NCBI GenBank assembly: GCA_907165275.2
Contig: OU015650.1
Span: 7,346,001 to 7,410,000, forward strand
DNA from: Zygaena filipendulae
Lineage: Eukaryota > Arthropoda > Insecta > Lepidoptera > Zygaenidae
DNA: 64,000 nt
Direction: 5' to 3'
The notes beneath the pieces were generated by a model. That model was not told where the DNA came from. It worked only from the letters and a program-made list of their open reading frames with translations, and did not search any database. Of the stretch, positions 10,481 to 22,500 are shown in pieces. The first letter of the stretch is position 1. Every line of letters starts with the position of its first letter. Both the position numbers and the translations under genes were made by a program.

Positions 10481-13400
10481 TTTATTTATTTATTTATTTA
10501 TTCAATTTGGTAAAATATAATACTTTTACACGTCAACTTTTCTTAGGTTACATTACGATAAGTAGGTACACTATCATAATTATAGTTATTTATAAAATAT
10601 GTGTGTACTTGCTTATTAATTAAGCAGTTGCAATCATAATTTTGATACAAATACATTTAGTAGTATCATTATTCATTATACACAATATAAGTATTCAATA
10701 TATTATTATTCATTATATAAATTATTCATTATATATAAATTAATTATTATACATTACAATAAATTACAATAAATTTATATTCATACCATTCAATATAATG
10801 TCATTTTTACGCAATATCCATTAATATAGTCTGTATGTCTCGCTTGCACATCATTACGTGTGTGATGTCATTTGCAAACCAGGCTAAGGAACAAGCTGCG
10901 ATAAATTGAAGAATTCGTTAACGGAGTATAGCGAGCATGCTATAAGCTTTTGCTTTAGCTTGTTAGTAAAAACGCGGTAGCTTGCGGATTCCTTTATATC
11001 GGACTCAATTTTGTTGTAAACTTTAGGGCCGATCGTGTGAAGGCAACGATTAGACTTAGCCAGCCGTGTGGAGGGGGGACGGAGATCATTCCGCCGCCGC
11101 GTGTTGTGTTCATGGACACCCGCGTGCGTAGTGAACAGATCAGGGTTGCGCCACACGTATTTAGCAATTTCCAAGATATAAAGACTAGGAAGTGTCAATA
11201 TGTTATTGTCCCTGAAAAGTTCTCTCGCAGGAGCATCCCAATCCGCACCAGCAACAATCCTAACGGCCTTTTTTTGGAGTCTAAATGCCCTATCTCGCTC
11301 AGCCGCGTTACCCCATAGGTCGATACCATAAGACAGAAGAGAGTGAAAGTAGCCGTAGTAGGCTTTTTTTATGTTATTAAATTCTAAGCTGGGACGCAGC
11401 CGGTTCAAAGAGAAGCAGGCCGAGGACAAGCGGTTGCACAAGCCATCAATGTGTGGGCCCCACGTGAGGCCTGAATCCAAAACCATTCCTAAGTATTTTA
11501 CTTGATCCACTTGCGGCACAGGTTGGCCATTGCACATGATATGAAGTTTTTGTTCATCCGCGGATATGTTTCTTTTAAGATTAAAGTGGACTATGTTGGT
11601 TTTACCTATGTTTAGAACCATTCCGTTGGCCTCGAACCAGCGAAACACCTGTTTCATAACACTATTTAGCTTCATTTGTAACTGTACAAAATTTTCAGCG
11701 TTAACAATGATACACCCATCATCAGCAAACAAGACAAATTCCGCCTCGTTGGACGCGGTGGTGAAGTCGTTCATTAACACAAGAAACAAATTATTACCCA
11801 TTACTGAACCCTGAGGCACAGCACAGTCACTTAGCTCACATAGATCAGATACATGTCCACCCACAGAAGTAAGCTGTTTTCGGTTATTCAGAAACGAAGC
11901 AATTAGATTTTTAAAGTTACCTGAGACCCCATAGTGATCTAACTTGTCAAGCAAGAGGGGATGGCTGACCAGCTCGAAGGCCCGGGATAAGTCGCAGAAT
12001 ATCGCCGCGACGGACCGCCGCTCCTCGAGATGTCCCAATACTCTAGTGGTGACGTCACGTACCGCGTCAATCGTGGAACGCCCGCGTTGATACGCATATT
12101 GTTGTCTGTTTAGTAAGTCATTGCATCTGAAATACTGCATTAATTTATCACTTATTAGTTTCTCAAATAGTTTTGAAAATATGGGTATCAGAGATATTGG
12201 TCTAAAATTCTTTAGTTCATCCATTTTTCCTTTACCCTTGTATATAGGTTGGACTTTCACTACTTTTAGGTTAGAAGGATATACACCACTCGTTAGACAT
12301 CCATTAATTAAGTAACAAATTATATCAAAAATAAATAGAGGACACATGTCGAATAAGCGTGTTGACATATCGTTTATGTCCGTAGATTCTTTGCGCTTTA
12401 TATGCTTGACACTTTTTATCACCTCTGATATTGTGACTAGCTCTGATGGGATTACGTTAGGATGTTTATGTGTGTACTTACTTAGATAAGTGAGCGCAGC
12501 TGAGGTGTCGATGTATGCATTCGAGCTGTTCGCATCTACGTAAAACCGGTTTAGGGCTGCAGCCGTTGAGGCCGCGCGCTTCTCGCTGGTACTTTCGGAT
12601 GATTTGCTTATTAGTATGTCTATAGGTGTGTTTGGACTGCCACCACTGTGCGTTTCATTTGATATGACTCGCCACATGGAACGGCTGATATTATCACTAG
12701 ATTCTATGCAGTTATTTATATAGTTTCTCCGTACATTGTACAACTGCTGGGCATAGTCACGCTCTAGAGAATATAGGTTATTTTTTAGTTCAACATCTAA
12801 TGGGGAACATGATATCAGTTTTTTAGTATTCATTAAACTTTTACGCGTATTCGCAACTTGTTCATTAACCCAGGTTTTTGCTATAGATTTGACTGGATAT
12901 TTTCTAATCGGAAAATGTATGTCATAGTAATATTTAATTACATTTAATACACAGTTTAATGACTGGTCAGGATCAGGCGATTTGCCGAGAAGGCCGGACC
13001 AATCATAGTTACTTAAGCTTAGGTTAAATAGATCGACACTATGGTTACAAAATCGTCTTTTCGCAACAACAGTGTTAAGTTGGGTCGTTTTAGACATTAA
13101 CATGGATACAACAACACAGAGATGGTCCGAGATATTCATATCATACGGCTTCGCATACAACACTTGACTAGCGTGAATATTAGTGTAGGCATGATCAATA
13201 CACGTTTTAGTACTTTTACATATTCTAGTAGGAAAGGAAACTAGAGATCTGAGACCATTTGAATTCATTAAATCATTTAACATTTTCGATTCATTTGATT
13301 TTGACAATAGGTTTACATTAAAGTCACCAACTATTATTAATTTATATTGTTTAAAAAGTGGAAGATTGAAGGTTTTGTTAAAATTTGATAGGAATGTTTC

Positions 13401-13789
13401 AAAATTATAGATCTCACCCGGTTTGGAGGGAGGGCGGTACACACACACTACAATTACTCCTACATCAATATATTCCGTTGCGCAGAGTTCAAGATTCGAT
13501 TCCATAGCAGTTTCCATGATGTCTGTGCGTTCGATTGTGAGAAGTGAAGATTTTGAGTAGATGCACACTCCACCGCCGATCCGCGTTGTCCTACATTACT
13601 TGGCAGTCAGTTTGTAGTTTAATATGTTGACAGCTGATATCTGCGATGAGGAAAGCCAGTGCTCGGATAGGCAGACCACGTCGAACTCATCACATAGCTG
13701 TAGTTCACACTCAAGCTTGCGCGTCTTGTTTTTTAGGCGGTTTATATTTTGGTGGAGCACAGTGAAGTTAAGATTTTTCGTTTGTTTAT
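10481..13789 (-). mobile_element. Jockey/CR1-type LINE, 5'-truncated, inserted in a palindrome arm
   Basis: It carries an endonuclease-reverse transcriptase frame and ends (minus-strand 3' end) in AATAAATAAATAAATA at 10481. AGCTA lies on both sides (10476-10480 and 13790-13794), a plausible 5-bp target duplication. Rejoining the flanks restores the palindrome arm sequence, which confirms the insertion limits. The 5' end starts within the first residues of the endonuclease, so ORF1 is absent. Confidence 0.85.
10884..13779 (-). pseudogene. LINE ORF2: endonuclease plus reverse transcriptase with one nonsense codon
   Basis: The frame runs from about 13779 to 10884. Endonuclease motifs are visible: CLSEHWL (catalytic Glu) just after the start, GDFNVN, and the SDH motif. 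Reverse transcriptase motifs follow: FRPISLIPIFSKLFEK, AYQRGRSTIDAV, PQGSVMGN and FADDG (11717-11731). The C-terminal region is typical of Jockey/CR1 elements. A TAA at 13598-13596 interrupts the endonuclease in frame. The 894-codon stretch downstream of it opens with GTG, not a true start. With the stop and the missing 5' part, the copy should be unable to move by itself. Confidence 0.85.
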
Positions 13790-13874
13790 AGCTAGGCTAT
13801 GAAATCCGGTGTACATTTCGGTGTCATACAATCTCGTGTCGTGTATTCCGGTGTCGTCTTTTCCGGTGCTGTAC

Positions 13875-14562
13875 TATTGTACAGGAACTCCCGATTACAT
13901 TATCTTTGATGTGTGCGGTAGGGATGGACAAAATACATCACTGTATTTTAAATACCTACTCGATGTTTAGTAACGATGTACATATCATTAATACTTCAGC
14001 ATCGAATATATATCGATGTTTTTCATTCGATGCATCGAATAGGAAGGTACGCATGAATTTACTATGAGTATGACCAACACTGACTGATGACCGCAGAGAT
14101 TTTTACGACGTTACGTGAAATAGAACGTTTTAATTAATTCCCCACTCAGGTTCCCCAATAGGGATGTTGACGACTTTTCAAAATCAAAGTTCTAATTAGT
14201 CCGTCAGTTAGAAAAAACAAATACACGTATTTTTTGTTGTTTCAAATATATGAAAATAAACAGAGATAAAGCGCATTAAAATGTAATCTTAATACTGGTA
14301 TATCGATACAAGTACTTTTGACTGATACCTACTTGATACTTAGTGTCAAAGTATCGATCCAAAAAAAACCATACATGCAGCCGAATGCAGAACCTCCTTC
14401 CTTTTGGATGTTCATTCTTTTTTAAAATTCAAGTTGTATTTTATATTTTGGATTTGACATACCTATTTTGTCCGGATCTGATCATCTAAACAGATTATAT
14501 TTGCTCAGTGGATCTGAATTTATAACATAATTTATCACTTCACATATCACATCTAAATATAA
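13875..14562. other. Gene-free stretch with TATCGAT/ATCGATG repeats and MITE remnants
   Basis: 13920-14045 and 14300-14360 contain repeated TATCGAT and ATCGAATA motifs in both orientations, probably one degraded inverted-repeat element. 14161-14290 resembles one end of the MITE at 41462-41780, sharing the ATGTTGAC, GTCAGTTAGAAAA and AATACACGTATTTTTT segments. No gene is seen. Confidence 0.45.
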
Positions 14563-14832
14563 TATTCTTCTTCTTCTTTAATAATGGCGTCTATAATTAT
14601 AATTTGCCATTGTTTGCCAATGATAACGTTTCTTGGTAATAAAAATTTCTTCATCTACTTCTTCAATTATGGCGAAACGCCAATGACAATGTTAGATTGT
14701 TCCCCAAGTTAAAACATGGCTCTCTTCAAAGCCAGTTTCCTACTCGGGGTCCAAAATAGATGCTGAAAAGTGACTGAAATAACGAATGACTTCACGTGAC
14801 ACGCGTGTGTTCGGTACGGTTTTCACCCTTCA
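14563..14832 (-). repeat. Inverted partial copy of the 16945-17576 MITE
   Basis: This stretch is the near-complete reverse complement of about 17185-17440: CGTCTATAATTATAATTTGC, ATTATGGCGAAACGCCAATG and ATAACGAATGACTTCACGTG all have counterparts there. It lacks the CAGAGAGAAGG terminus, so it is a truncated copy. Confidence 0.8.
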
Positions 14833-15311
14833 ATCTTTCTCAAAAATACTATTATAAGTAGTAGGCTCTTTTTTCATTCTAAATAATTAACTTTACACGT
14901 ACGTTTCAAAAATCTATCTATCTGGGGGCACGGCAGTGCCCCCGCCAAGTCGAGCAACAAAAGCGGCACGGCCGTACTATCCTTTTCTCGAAGCAATTCA
15001 GGCCATTTTCGACCCCCTATAACTTCGTTGTGGATAAAACTAGAAGCCTGAATTTTTAGTAAACAAGCAGGTATTGTATAAAGACGGTATAATTTAAATT
15101 TCATTCGATTTGAACCAGTAGTTTAAGAATTATAACTAGTCAAAGTTTCTTAATTTTGTAGGTCACTCACTCACTCACTGACCGATCATCAAAACTCTAA
15201 GGCACTTCTAGCAGACATAGAAGTTTGAAATTTAGAATACAATTAGTGTTTATTGTATAAATCAAGGAAAAACTAAAATATTTTGCAATTTCGGTCCAGT
15301 TTTCTAGATAC
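14833..15311. repeat. Copy of the GGGGGCAC...GTGCCCCC hairpin repeat
   Basis: GGGGGCACGGCAGTGCCCCC at 14924-14943 makes a short hairpin like those ending the composite repeats at 54280 and 61225. The following sequence (TTTTCTCGAAGC, then TAGTAAACAAGC and a CACTCACTCACTCACTG run near 15163) also has partial parallels there. The copy reads in the opposite orientation. No gene is seen. Confidence 0.5.
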
Positions 15312-15483
15312 ACCAACTGCATAAATAACTTTGTAATCCCATATAAATGTATGGAATTACAAAGTTATATATGCAGTTATATGTACCAACTGCACAAATA
15401 ACTTTGTAATCCTATATAAATGTATGGAATTACAAAGTTATATATGCAGTTATATGTACCAACTGCACAAATAACTTTGTAAC
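15312..15483. repeat. Tandem repeat (about 84-bp period) of hairpin-forming units
   Basis: ACCAACTGCATAAATAACTT starts a unit that recurs about 84 bases later and begins a third time. Within each unit AACTGCA..AATAACTTTGTAAT is complementary to ATTACAAAGTTATATATGCA, so each unit folds into a hairpin. Confidence 0.8.
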
Positions 15484-15492
15484 CATATATAT

Positions 15493-15935
15493 GAGACTAG
15501 CTGTTCCCTGCGGTTTCACCCGCGTTAATTTCGGAGATCCCGCGGGAATTCAGAGATGCAAAGTAGTTAGTACCCTATACCCCTAGGTTTTCTTTACCCC
15601 TGACAACGTGCATGCAAAATTTCATGAGATTTCACCAGCGTTAATTTCGGAGATCCTTCGGGAATTCCGAGTTAAAATTACCCTAATCTGAATGCTCCAA
15701 CGATTTTCATGAAATTTTGTATACAGGGGATTTCGGGGGCCATAAATCGATCTAGCTAGGATTCATTTCTGGAATTCCCGCGCGAACTCTGATATCAACG
15801 CGGGTGAATTAATTATTGCATACTACACGTTGTCAAGGGTTGAAAGGTCATAGGGTAGTACTTTTATCTCAGAATACCCGCGGGATCTCCGAAATTAACG
15901 TGGGTTAAACCGCGGGGAACAGCTATTTAAGCCGT
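15493..15935. mobile_element. SINE cluster, two copies plus an opposed copy
   Basis: GACTAGCTGTTCCCTGCGGT begins a plus-strand copy, a second starts internally near 15628, and a reverse copy ends near 15925 with the complement of the same start motif. The head-to-head arrangement could form a large hairpin. Confidence 0.7.
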
Positions 15936-16168
15936 TGCCCAGATATTAATAAATAATAATAATAAGTGTAGCTAGTTACCTACCTAGATATAAAGTGTAG
16001 ATACATAGTTACCTAGACATAATTATGTTCAAAGGTACAATGGTCAACGGAATGAAAAAGCAAGAATGGGGCATGTGTTTATATTATAAAGTTGTACCAA
16101 AATCTTTCAAGTTATTAAAGTAGACCAAATTGCTCAAAGGAGGAAGACCATTTACAAAAAGAAATGAG

Positions 16169-16737
16169 ATCCCATCAAAAACAAACTTGTAAAAAAGTCC
16201 AAGTCTCGCAACTCAGTTCTTCTACAGTAAAAAGTTGTGAGATCAATGTAATACCAAGTCGGTTAATTTATTCAGTGCCTACTTAAGGGTCCTTCTGTCT
16301 AAAGTTATCATGTTATAAGCTAATCTAATAACATTTTATAGTGACCATATCAAATTTAAAAATCTTTTATGTTTTAAATAGATTGATTGGCTTGGCGATC
16401 ACGTGAAAACACAATGTATCTCACAAGTAATACATATTATAATTAAATTTGATTGTTTAGAACCATAATTATGTATTACATGTGAGATATATTGTGTTTT
16501 CACGTGATCGCCAAGCCAATCAATCTATTTAAAACATAAAAGATTTTTAAATTTGATATGGTCACTATAAAATGTTATTAGATTAGCTTATAACATGATA
16601 ACTTTAGACAGAAGGACCCTTAAGTAGGCACTGAATAAATTAACCGACTTGGTATTACATTGATCTCACAACTTTTTACTGTAGAAGAACTGAGTTGCGA
16701 GACTTGGACTTTTTTACAAGTTTGTTTTTGATGGGAT
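16169..16737. mobile_element. 569-bp near-perfect palindrome (hairpin MITE)
   Basis: The left arm (about 16169-16438) is complementary to the right arm (about 16467-16737) over about 270 bases with few mismatches. The ends are ATCCCATCAAAAACAAACTT and its complement, a variant of the ATCCCACCAAAAA ends shared by four other elements here. There is no coding capacity. Confidence 0.9.
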
Positions 16738-16944
16738 TATTATTGCAGGAGTTATCCGAAGGCATATCTACCCCTAGGCCCTACCTAAGAAAGTTACAGA
16801 CTGTTTTATGACTACGTATCTACAGCATTGACATTCTATGTAGGTAGTTATTCTTCTGAGGTACCTTCTCTTTGGTTATGTAGTTATTAAAAGTCATCAT
16901 GATCTATTCCTAGAGATTCACGTGAGTGAAATCGTGGCCGGTAG

Positions 16945-17576
16945 CAGAGAGAAGGTAATCACTACGTTCAACGTTGCCGGTAGGTATTTAGGTAATAGAC
17001 TAGCTAGAGTTTCAGCAATGAACTTTCGTCCTCACCATGGGTTTATAGCTAGGTTTATAGGAACCCTTCACTGCGCGAAGTCCGACATAATGCACTTGTC
17101 TGATTTTTTATTTCTTTTTAGTTTTTGTAAAACGTAGGTACCTACCTAATGAATTTATTCTTGGTTGTTGACCACATTGTTGACGAGTGAAAGCCGTACC
17201 GAAAACACGTGTCACGTTGTCTTCGTTATTTCAGTCACTTTTCGGCATCTATTTTGGACCCTGAGCAGGAAACTGGCTTTCAAGAGAGCCATGTTTTAAC
17301 TTGGAGAACAATCTAACATTGTCATTGGCGTTTCGCCATAATTGAAGAAGTGGATGAAGAAATTTTTATTACTAAGAAACGTTGTCATTGGCAAATTATA
17401 ATTATAGACGCCATTATTAAAGAAGAAGAAGAAGAAGAATTTATTCTTTTCTAAGCTGTCATTTCGATGTCACCTTATTTACAATTTACAACACAGTGAT
17501 TTAGCCAGTGATTATCTATAATATTGTCTTTGTTACATGAGGTTACATCTAAAACGTAGTGATTACCTTCTCTCTG
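16945..17576. mobile_element. MITE with CAGAGAGAAGGTAATCACTA termini
   Basis: It begins CAGAGAGAAGGTAATCACTA (16945) and ends with the complement of that motif (17554-17576), giving terminal inverted repeats of about 23 bp. An inverted partial copy lies at 14563-14832 and a terminal scrap upstream of the CRTAP-like gene. The 71-codon frame inside is not convincing. Confidence 0.8.
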
Positions 17577-17582
17577 GTTATA

Positions 17583-19439
17583 GACCAAGATCCCAGAGCA
17601 ATCAGACATAACTTATTTTCACACGGATGAAACCTGAAGTTTTCAGTAGCTTTTCGTGTGCCTTGAATACCTACGCGCTTTGTGGAACTTGCCGAGTGAC
17701 ACCTGGGCAGGTACCAGGTGAGAAAGGTAACTAAAAATAAGAATTATTTAACTTAAATTCACATGGCTGATTTTTATATATGTCATGTAGAATATTATTT
17801 TAAAGTAATATCATAAGTGTCAGACACTTTTGATGGACCAGAGCTTTTGTCAGACGCTTTTAAGCCACCCAAAAAATAAATGTACTTTACTTATTTTTAC
17901 ATGTCTGATTTTTTAATATGTTATTGAAGTATTTATTTAAAAGTTATATTCAATCAGTCAGACAAATTAGAGTGACCAAACATCCCCTAAGACAAAAATT
18001 ATTCAGCCAGAAGTATGAGGGCGAGAGCACTATGCACGCGCTTCAGAGTGAGTGAGACGTCCATAATAACTCGGTTCCCCTTTTTAAACTCACCATCTGT
18101 TTCAACCTACTGTGTATGTGCTGTTTGCGTGTAATATAACTTATAGTATACAGTATAGTTCGAGCCTGCGAGAGCACATGTTTTTGTTGTTTACATCAGG
18201 TTACTTGTGAGTGTTTTATTAAGTTGTTTGTAATAATGATAATCATGGAAGAAGAGAAATCGAAATGTACATTTTGTAAAAAATCTCATGATAAACTTAT
18301 ATTATTCTCCGAAGAAATATTGAAAAAGTGCAAAAACATTTTAAAACAGCGAATAATCCATAACCTCAAATTCAAAGATGTAGTTTTACCAGATGACTTG
18401 TATGACTCTTGACTTCACATTTGGCTCAACACTAGGTTCAGGCATTGAATTAGCTGGACTTGAGTTTGACACTACATCTAAATCTGCAACTGTTGAATTA
18501 TTTTGTTGACTTGAGGTAGACGCTGTACATAGATCATCGTTAATACTAAGATTACAAGGTTGGCTTGATGTCGATGCAACTAATGAATTTTCAACAATAC
18601 TCGATGATTTTTTTTCAGCATTTTTTGGTTTTTCTGGTATGGCGAAAAAATATTTGAGGTTATGGATTATTCGCTGTTTTAAATGTTTTTGCACTTTTTC
18701 AATATTTCTTCGGAGAATAATATAAGTTTATCATGAGATTTTTTACAAAATGCACATTTCAATTTCTCTTCTTCCATGATTATCACTATTACAAACATCT
18801 TAATAAAACACTCACAAATAACCTGATGTAAACAACAAAAAACATGTGCTCTCGCAGGCTCGAACTATACTGTATACTATAAGTTATATTACACGCAAAC
18901 AGCACATACACAGTAGATTGAAATAGATGGTGAGTTTAAGAAGGAGAACCGAGTTATTATGGACGTCTCACTCACTCTGAAGCGCATGCATAGTGCTCTC
19001 GCCCTCATACTTCTGGCTGAATAATTTTGTCTTAGGGGATGTTTGGTCACTCTAATTTGTCTGACTGATTGAATATAACTTTTAAATAAATACTTCAATA
19101 ACATATTAAAAAATCAGACATGTACAAATAAGTAAAGTTCATTTATTTTTTGGGTAGTTTAAAAGCGTCTGACAAAAGCTCTGGTCCATCAAAAGTGTCT
19201 GACACTTATGATATTACTTTAAAATAATATTCTACATGACATATATAAAAATCAGCCATGTGAATTTAAGTTAAATAATTCTTATTTTTAGTTACCTTTC
19301 TCACCTGGTACCTGCCCAGGTGTCACTCGGCAAGTTCCACAAAGCGCGTAGGTATTCAAGGCACACGAGACGCTACTGAAAACTTCAGGTTTCATCCGTG
19401 TGAAAATAAGTTATGTCTGATTGCTCTGGGATCTTGGTC
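17583..19439. mobile_element. 1.86 kb fold-back element with coding-like arms
   Basis: The outer ends GACCAAGATCCCAGAGCAAT (17583) and its complement (to 19439) begin two long inverted arms, about 17583-18405 and 18655-19439, with a unique spacer of about 250 bases. Each arm carries the same start of a protein-coding frame, described separately. Small differences (for example in the reverse copy near 18690) show that the arms have drifted a little. It was probably formed from a longer transposon by inverted duplication. Confidence 0.85.
18244..18777. pseudogene. Fragments of a cysteine-containing transposon protein in the fold-back arms
   Basis: The plus arm, from ATG at 18244, reads MEEEKSKC.FC.KSHDKL... 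for about 56 residues to TGA at 18410-18412, ending at the arm/spacer junction. The minus arm, from 18777, encodes the same N-terminus but loses one A in CATTTTAAAACAG near 18685, a frameshift. The minus frame then continues through the spacer for about 90 residues of Ser/Thr/Asn-rich sequence to 18386. The CxFC...H pattern resembles N-terminal zinc-binding segments of insect transposon proteins. No catalytic domain is present and I cannot name the superfamily. Confidence 0.5.
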
Positions 19440-19541
19440 CATTACATCATTTTATCTTGGCATATACATAATACATCTGTTCACTGGTATTTTTCTCTTT
19501 GCCTATTTAAGTATTTAGGCTGGGCAAGACAGCAGCTCTTA

Positions 19542-22500
19542 ATGACTTACAACAATGCTGTACTTGTGGGAAACTGGAGCGAAGAAAGGCTAAAAAACGA
19601 GGTAAATCTTGTCTAGATATAGGATCAATTCTAGGCATGTTGTAGGTGCCATTGGTATCCCTTGCACCCCCTGGTATAGACGGCCCTGCCCATCGGGAAT
19701 CGAACCCGGAACCTTTGGTATTTGCTCGCGTACCTAATTGGAAATCGGTAGGTAGGTACTTCTATTTGAATTCGTTATAGTTCAAAACCTAATCTAATTT
19801 AATGTTTTGAGTGAGGACTCATAAATAGAACAAAACCGCGAGTGATTTTAAATTGACGAATATTACTGCAATTTATATTTAACAAATTTTTATTTACAGT
19901 ACGAATTCAAACTTTTCTTAAGGAAACGTGATAGGCGGGAATTGTTATTGCAAAAATCAAGAACTTTATTCAGCAACTTACTAAAGGAGGTATTTACCTA
20001 CATAATAAACAGTATATGTATTTTTATTGTCATCAGTAACAGGTTAAGTTTTTTGTTATTTTCCAAATCAACGGGATCGATGGGACCTTGAAGTATATCT
20101 ACTTACAGTTTGAGTTTTAATCAAATCGGCCACGAAAATTTCAGCGTGTATGAAAAATGCACACAGTAGGTAAGTTCAGTAAACAGAAAACTGAAATATT
20201 TCATAATCACAAACCGATATTATGATCATTAAATTTTATTAATTACTTTTGAATCTTGATATCACTTTAATATCTATGTAGGCATTTTAAATAAGAATTT
20301 ACTTTTCAGAGACCCCTTGCAATTAGCGGCACATTTGTTTTATTCGGTTTTAATGTCCAGGTGGTTGCGTCTGATATGCCTGGTAAAGTTATTATTTTTC
20401 TATAGCTTCTGTATTAACTTAGAAGTAATAATTTCAGCGATAATTTAGTTAGCGAGTTTAGTAAAATTTAACATTGTTATATTATGTAGGTAAATACACA
20501 TAGATATTTAGTTTAGAAACAGGATGGGGTTAACCTGGGGCCTTATTCACTATTCACAATTCTTGCCCATAACGCGCGTCCCAAAACACAGTTCCAAACG
20601 GTAGGGGCGGAAAAATTTTAATAGCCTACTAATTTTATCACGGAAAATATGTTGGTACCCTTCTTGTGATTTCACGTTCGAAGTTGTCTCTACCTAGCTG
20701 CAATGTCTGCCCGAGGTAGACATATTCTTGGACAACTTCGAGCGCTTCACCATTGATCAAGATCGGCTCCGGAGTAATCCAGTCGTTGAACATGACCTTT
20801 GTCTTGTCCAAATTCATCCGGAGACCGACTGCCATTGAGGCAGCATTAAGGCTGTGCAGCATTTGCTGCAAATCCTGCAGCGATTCTGCCATCAACACTA
20901 TGTCGTCGGCGAAGCGAAGGTGGCTGAGATATGCGCCATTGATGTTATGCGCATTTGGGAAGCTACGTCATATCTTTTCGTCGCCACTACCGCAGTGTCT
21001 GAAGAGCAGGGTGTTCAATCAGTGCGTCCTGCCCGTCATGACATATGGAGCCGAGACGTGGAACATGACGGTCAGGCTGGCCCACCGACTACACGTCGCT
21101 CAGCGAGCTATGGAAAGATCTATGCTCGGTATTTCGCTACGGGATAGAATCCGTAACGAAATCATCCGGCAGAGGACCAAAGTAATAGACATCATCCAGA
21201 AGTGTAGCAAGCTGAAGTGGCAGTGGGCTGGTCACATCTGTCGCAGAACCGATGAGCGTTGGAGTAGACGGGTTCTGGAATGGAGACCACGTCTCGGTAA
21301 GCGTAGTGTTGGACGCCCCCCTGCCAGATGGACCGATGACCTGAAGAAGGTCGCTGGTAGTGGCTGGATGAGGAAAGCGGGAGATCGTGTACTGTGGCGT
21401 GCCCTTGGGGAGGCCTACGTCCAGCAGTGGACTGCAATAGGCTGATTGATTGATTGATTGAAATATGTTGGTAAATCCGCCACTGTCATTATTGATGTCA
21501 TATTTTAATATCATATTATTATTAATTAATACTTGCTTACTAAATTTAATTAAAATTGTATATACAAGAATTGCTCGTTTAAAGTTGGTAGATTGATAGA
21601 ATTGGACTTTGACTGAGTCCAAATCAAGCACTTTCCACCTTTCTTTCTCAGCTAAATCTAAAACTGCGAGCGGCAAACCTGAGTACGGGCTGGCTTTATC
21701 GAGCTTAGTCAGTGAGCGTCAAGTTGACTACATGCAGAACATAAATGACGGATGCCTCATGACTCTATCACCGATCACCACGCCATGCTGTCGAAACACT
21801 TTCGTCATACTCAGGTCTTATACATAGATATATGTATAAATCACTATAGCCGTTCCCTGCAGTTTTACCCGCGTTATTTGGAAGTTCCCGCGAGAACTCC
21901 GTGAAATGCGTTCTCAGTTGACGTCTCCTACTTATAAACTACGTAGGTGCCAAATTTCAGCCAGCCATAAGTAATGTAGTTTTTGAAATTTCGAATTTAG
22001 GCAATTTATCAGTGACCTTTCGCTTTTATATAAATACTTACTAGCTGACCCCCTCGGTAATTTCGGAGTTCCCGCGGGAATTCCGGGATAAAAAGTACCC
22101 TATGTCACTCAGGATCACTTTAGCTTCCTATCTATAATAAGTAGATCCATAGAAAACAACCTCACAAACTCCGGAGTTCTCGCGGGAATTCCGGGATATA
22201 AAGTACCCTATGTCACTCAGGATCACTGTAGCTTCTTATAAGTGAAAAAAAAATTAAAATCGGTTCAGTATGATCCAAAAATTCTAGGCATGTTGTAGGT
22301 AGGTGCCATTGGTAAAAGAAGATGACCTTCTTAGTTTGCCAGGTGCCATGAACCACCTTTCCTACATATTGCTTACTAGCTGACCCCCGCGGTTTCACCC
22401 GCGTTGATTTCGGAGTTCCCGCGGGAATTCTGGGATAAAAAGTACCTTACGTCACTCAGGAGCACTGTAGCTTCCTATAAGTGAAATAATGTTCAAAATC

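Larger units (their letters stand above)
8965..13874. mobile_element. Large palindromic (fold-back) DNA element, interrupted by a LINE
   Basis: The left end starts GTACAGCACCGG at 8965 and the right end closes with its complement at 13874. TATT flanks both sides (8961-8964 and 13875-13878), a likely 4-bp target duplication. The arms are inverted copies. For example, GTTCTCATTACTTTTTACTT near 9441 mirrors sequence ending near 10020, and the block 9060-9100 mirrors 10441-10480 plus 13790-13810. The GTACAGCACCGG motif also recurs inward near 9026, near 9690 (inverted) and near 9881. Without the inserted LINE the element is about 1.6 kb, with no transposase frame. The short frames inside the arms are probably not genes. 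Confidence 0.75.

Noticed and set aside
15312..15483. CRISPR-like array
   Set aside because: Only two and a part units without spacers, in a eukaryotic context. It is a tandem repeat of hairpins.
20753..21445. A single 230-codon plus-strand gene
   Set aside because: The frame crosses the inversion junction near 20945. Only its second half is real LINE sequence.
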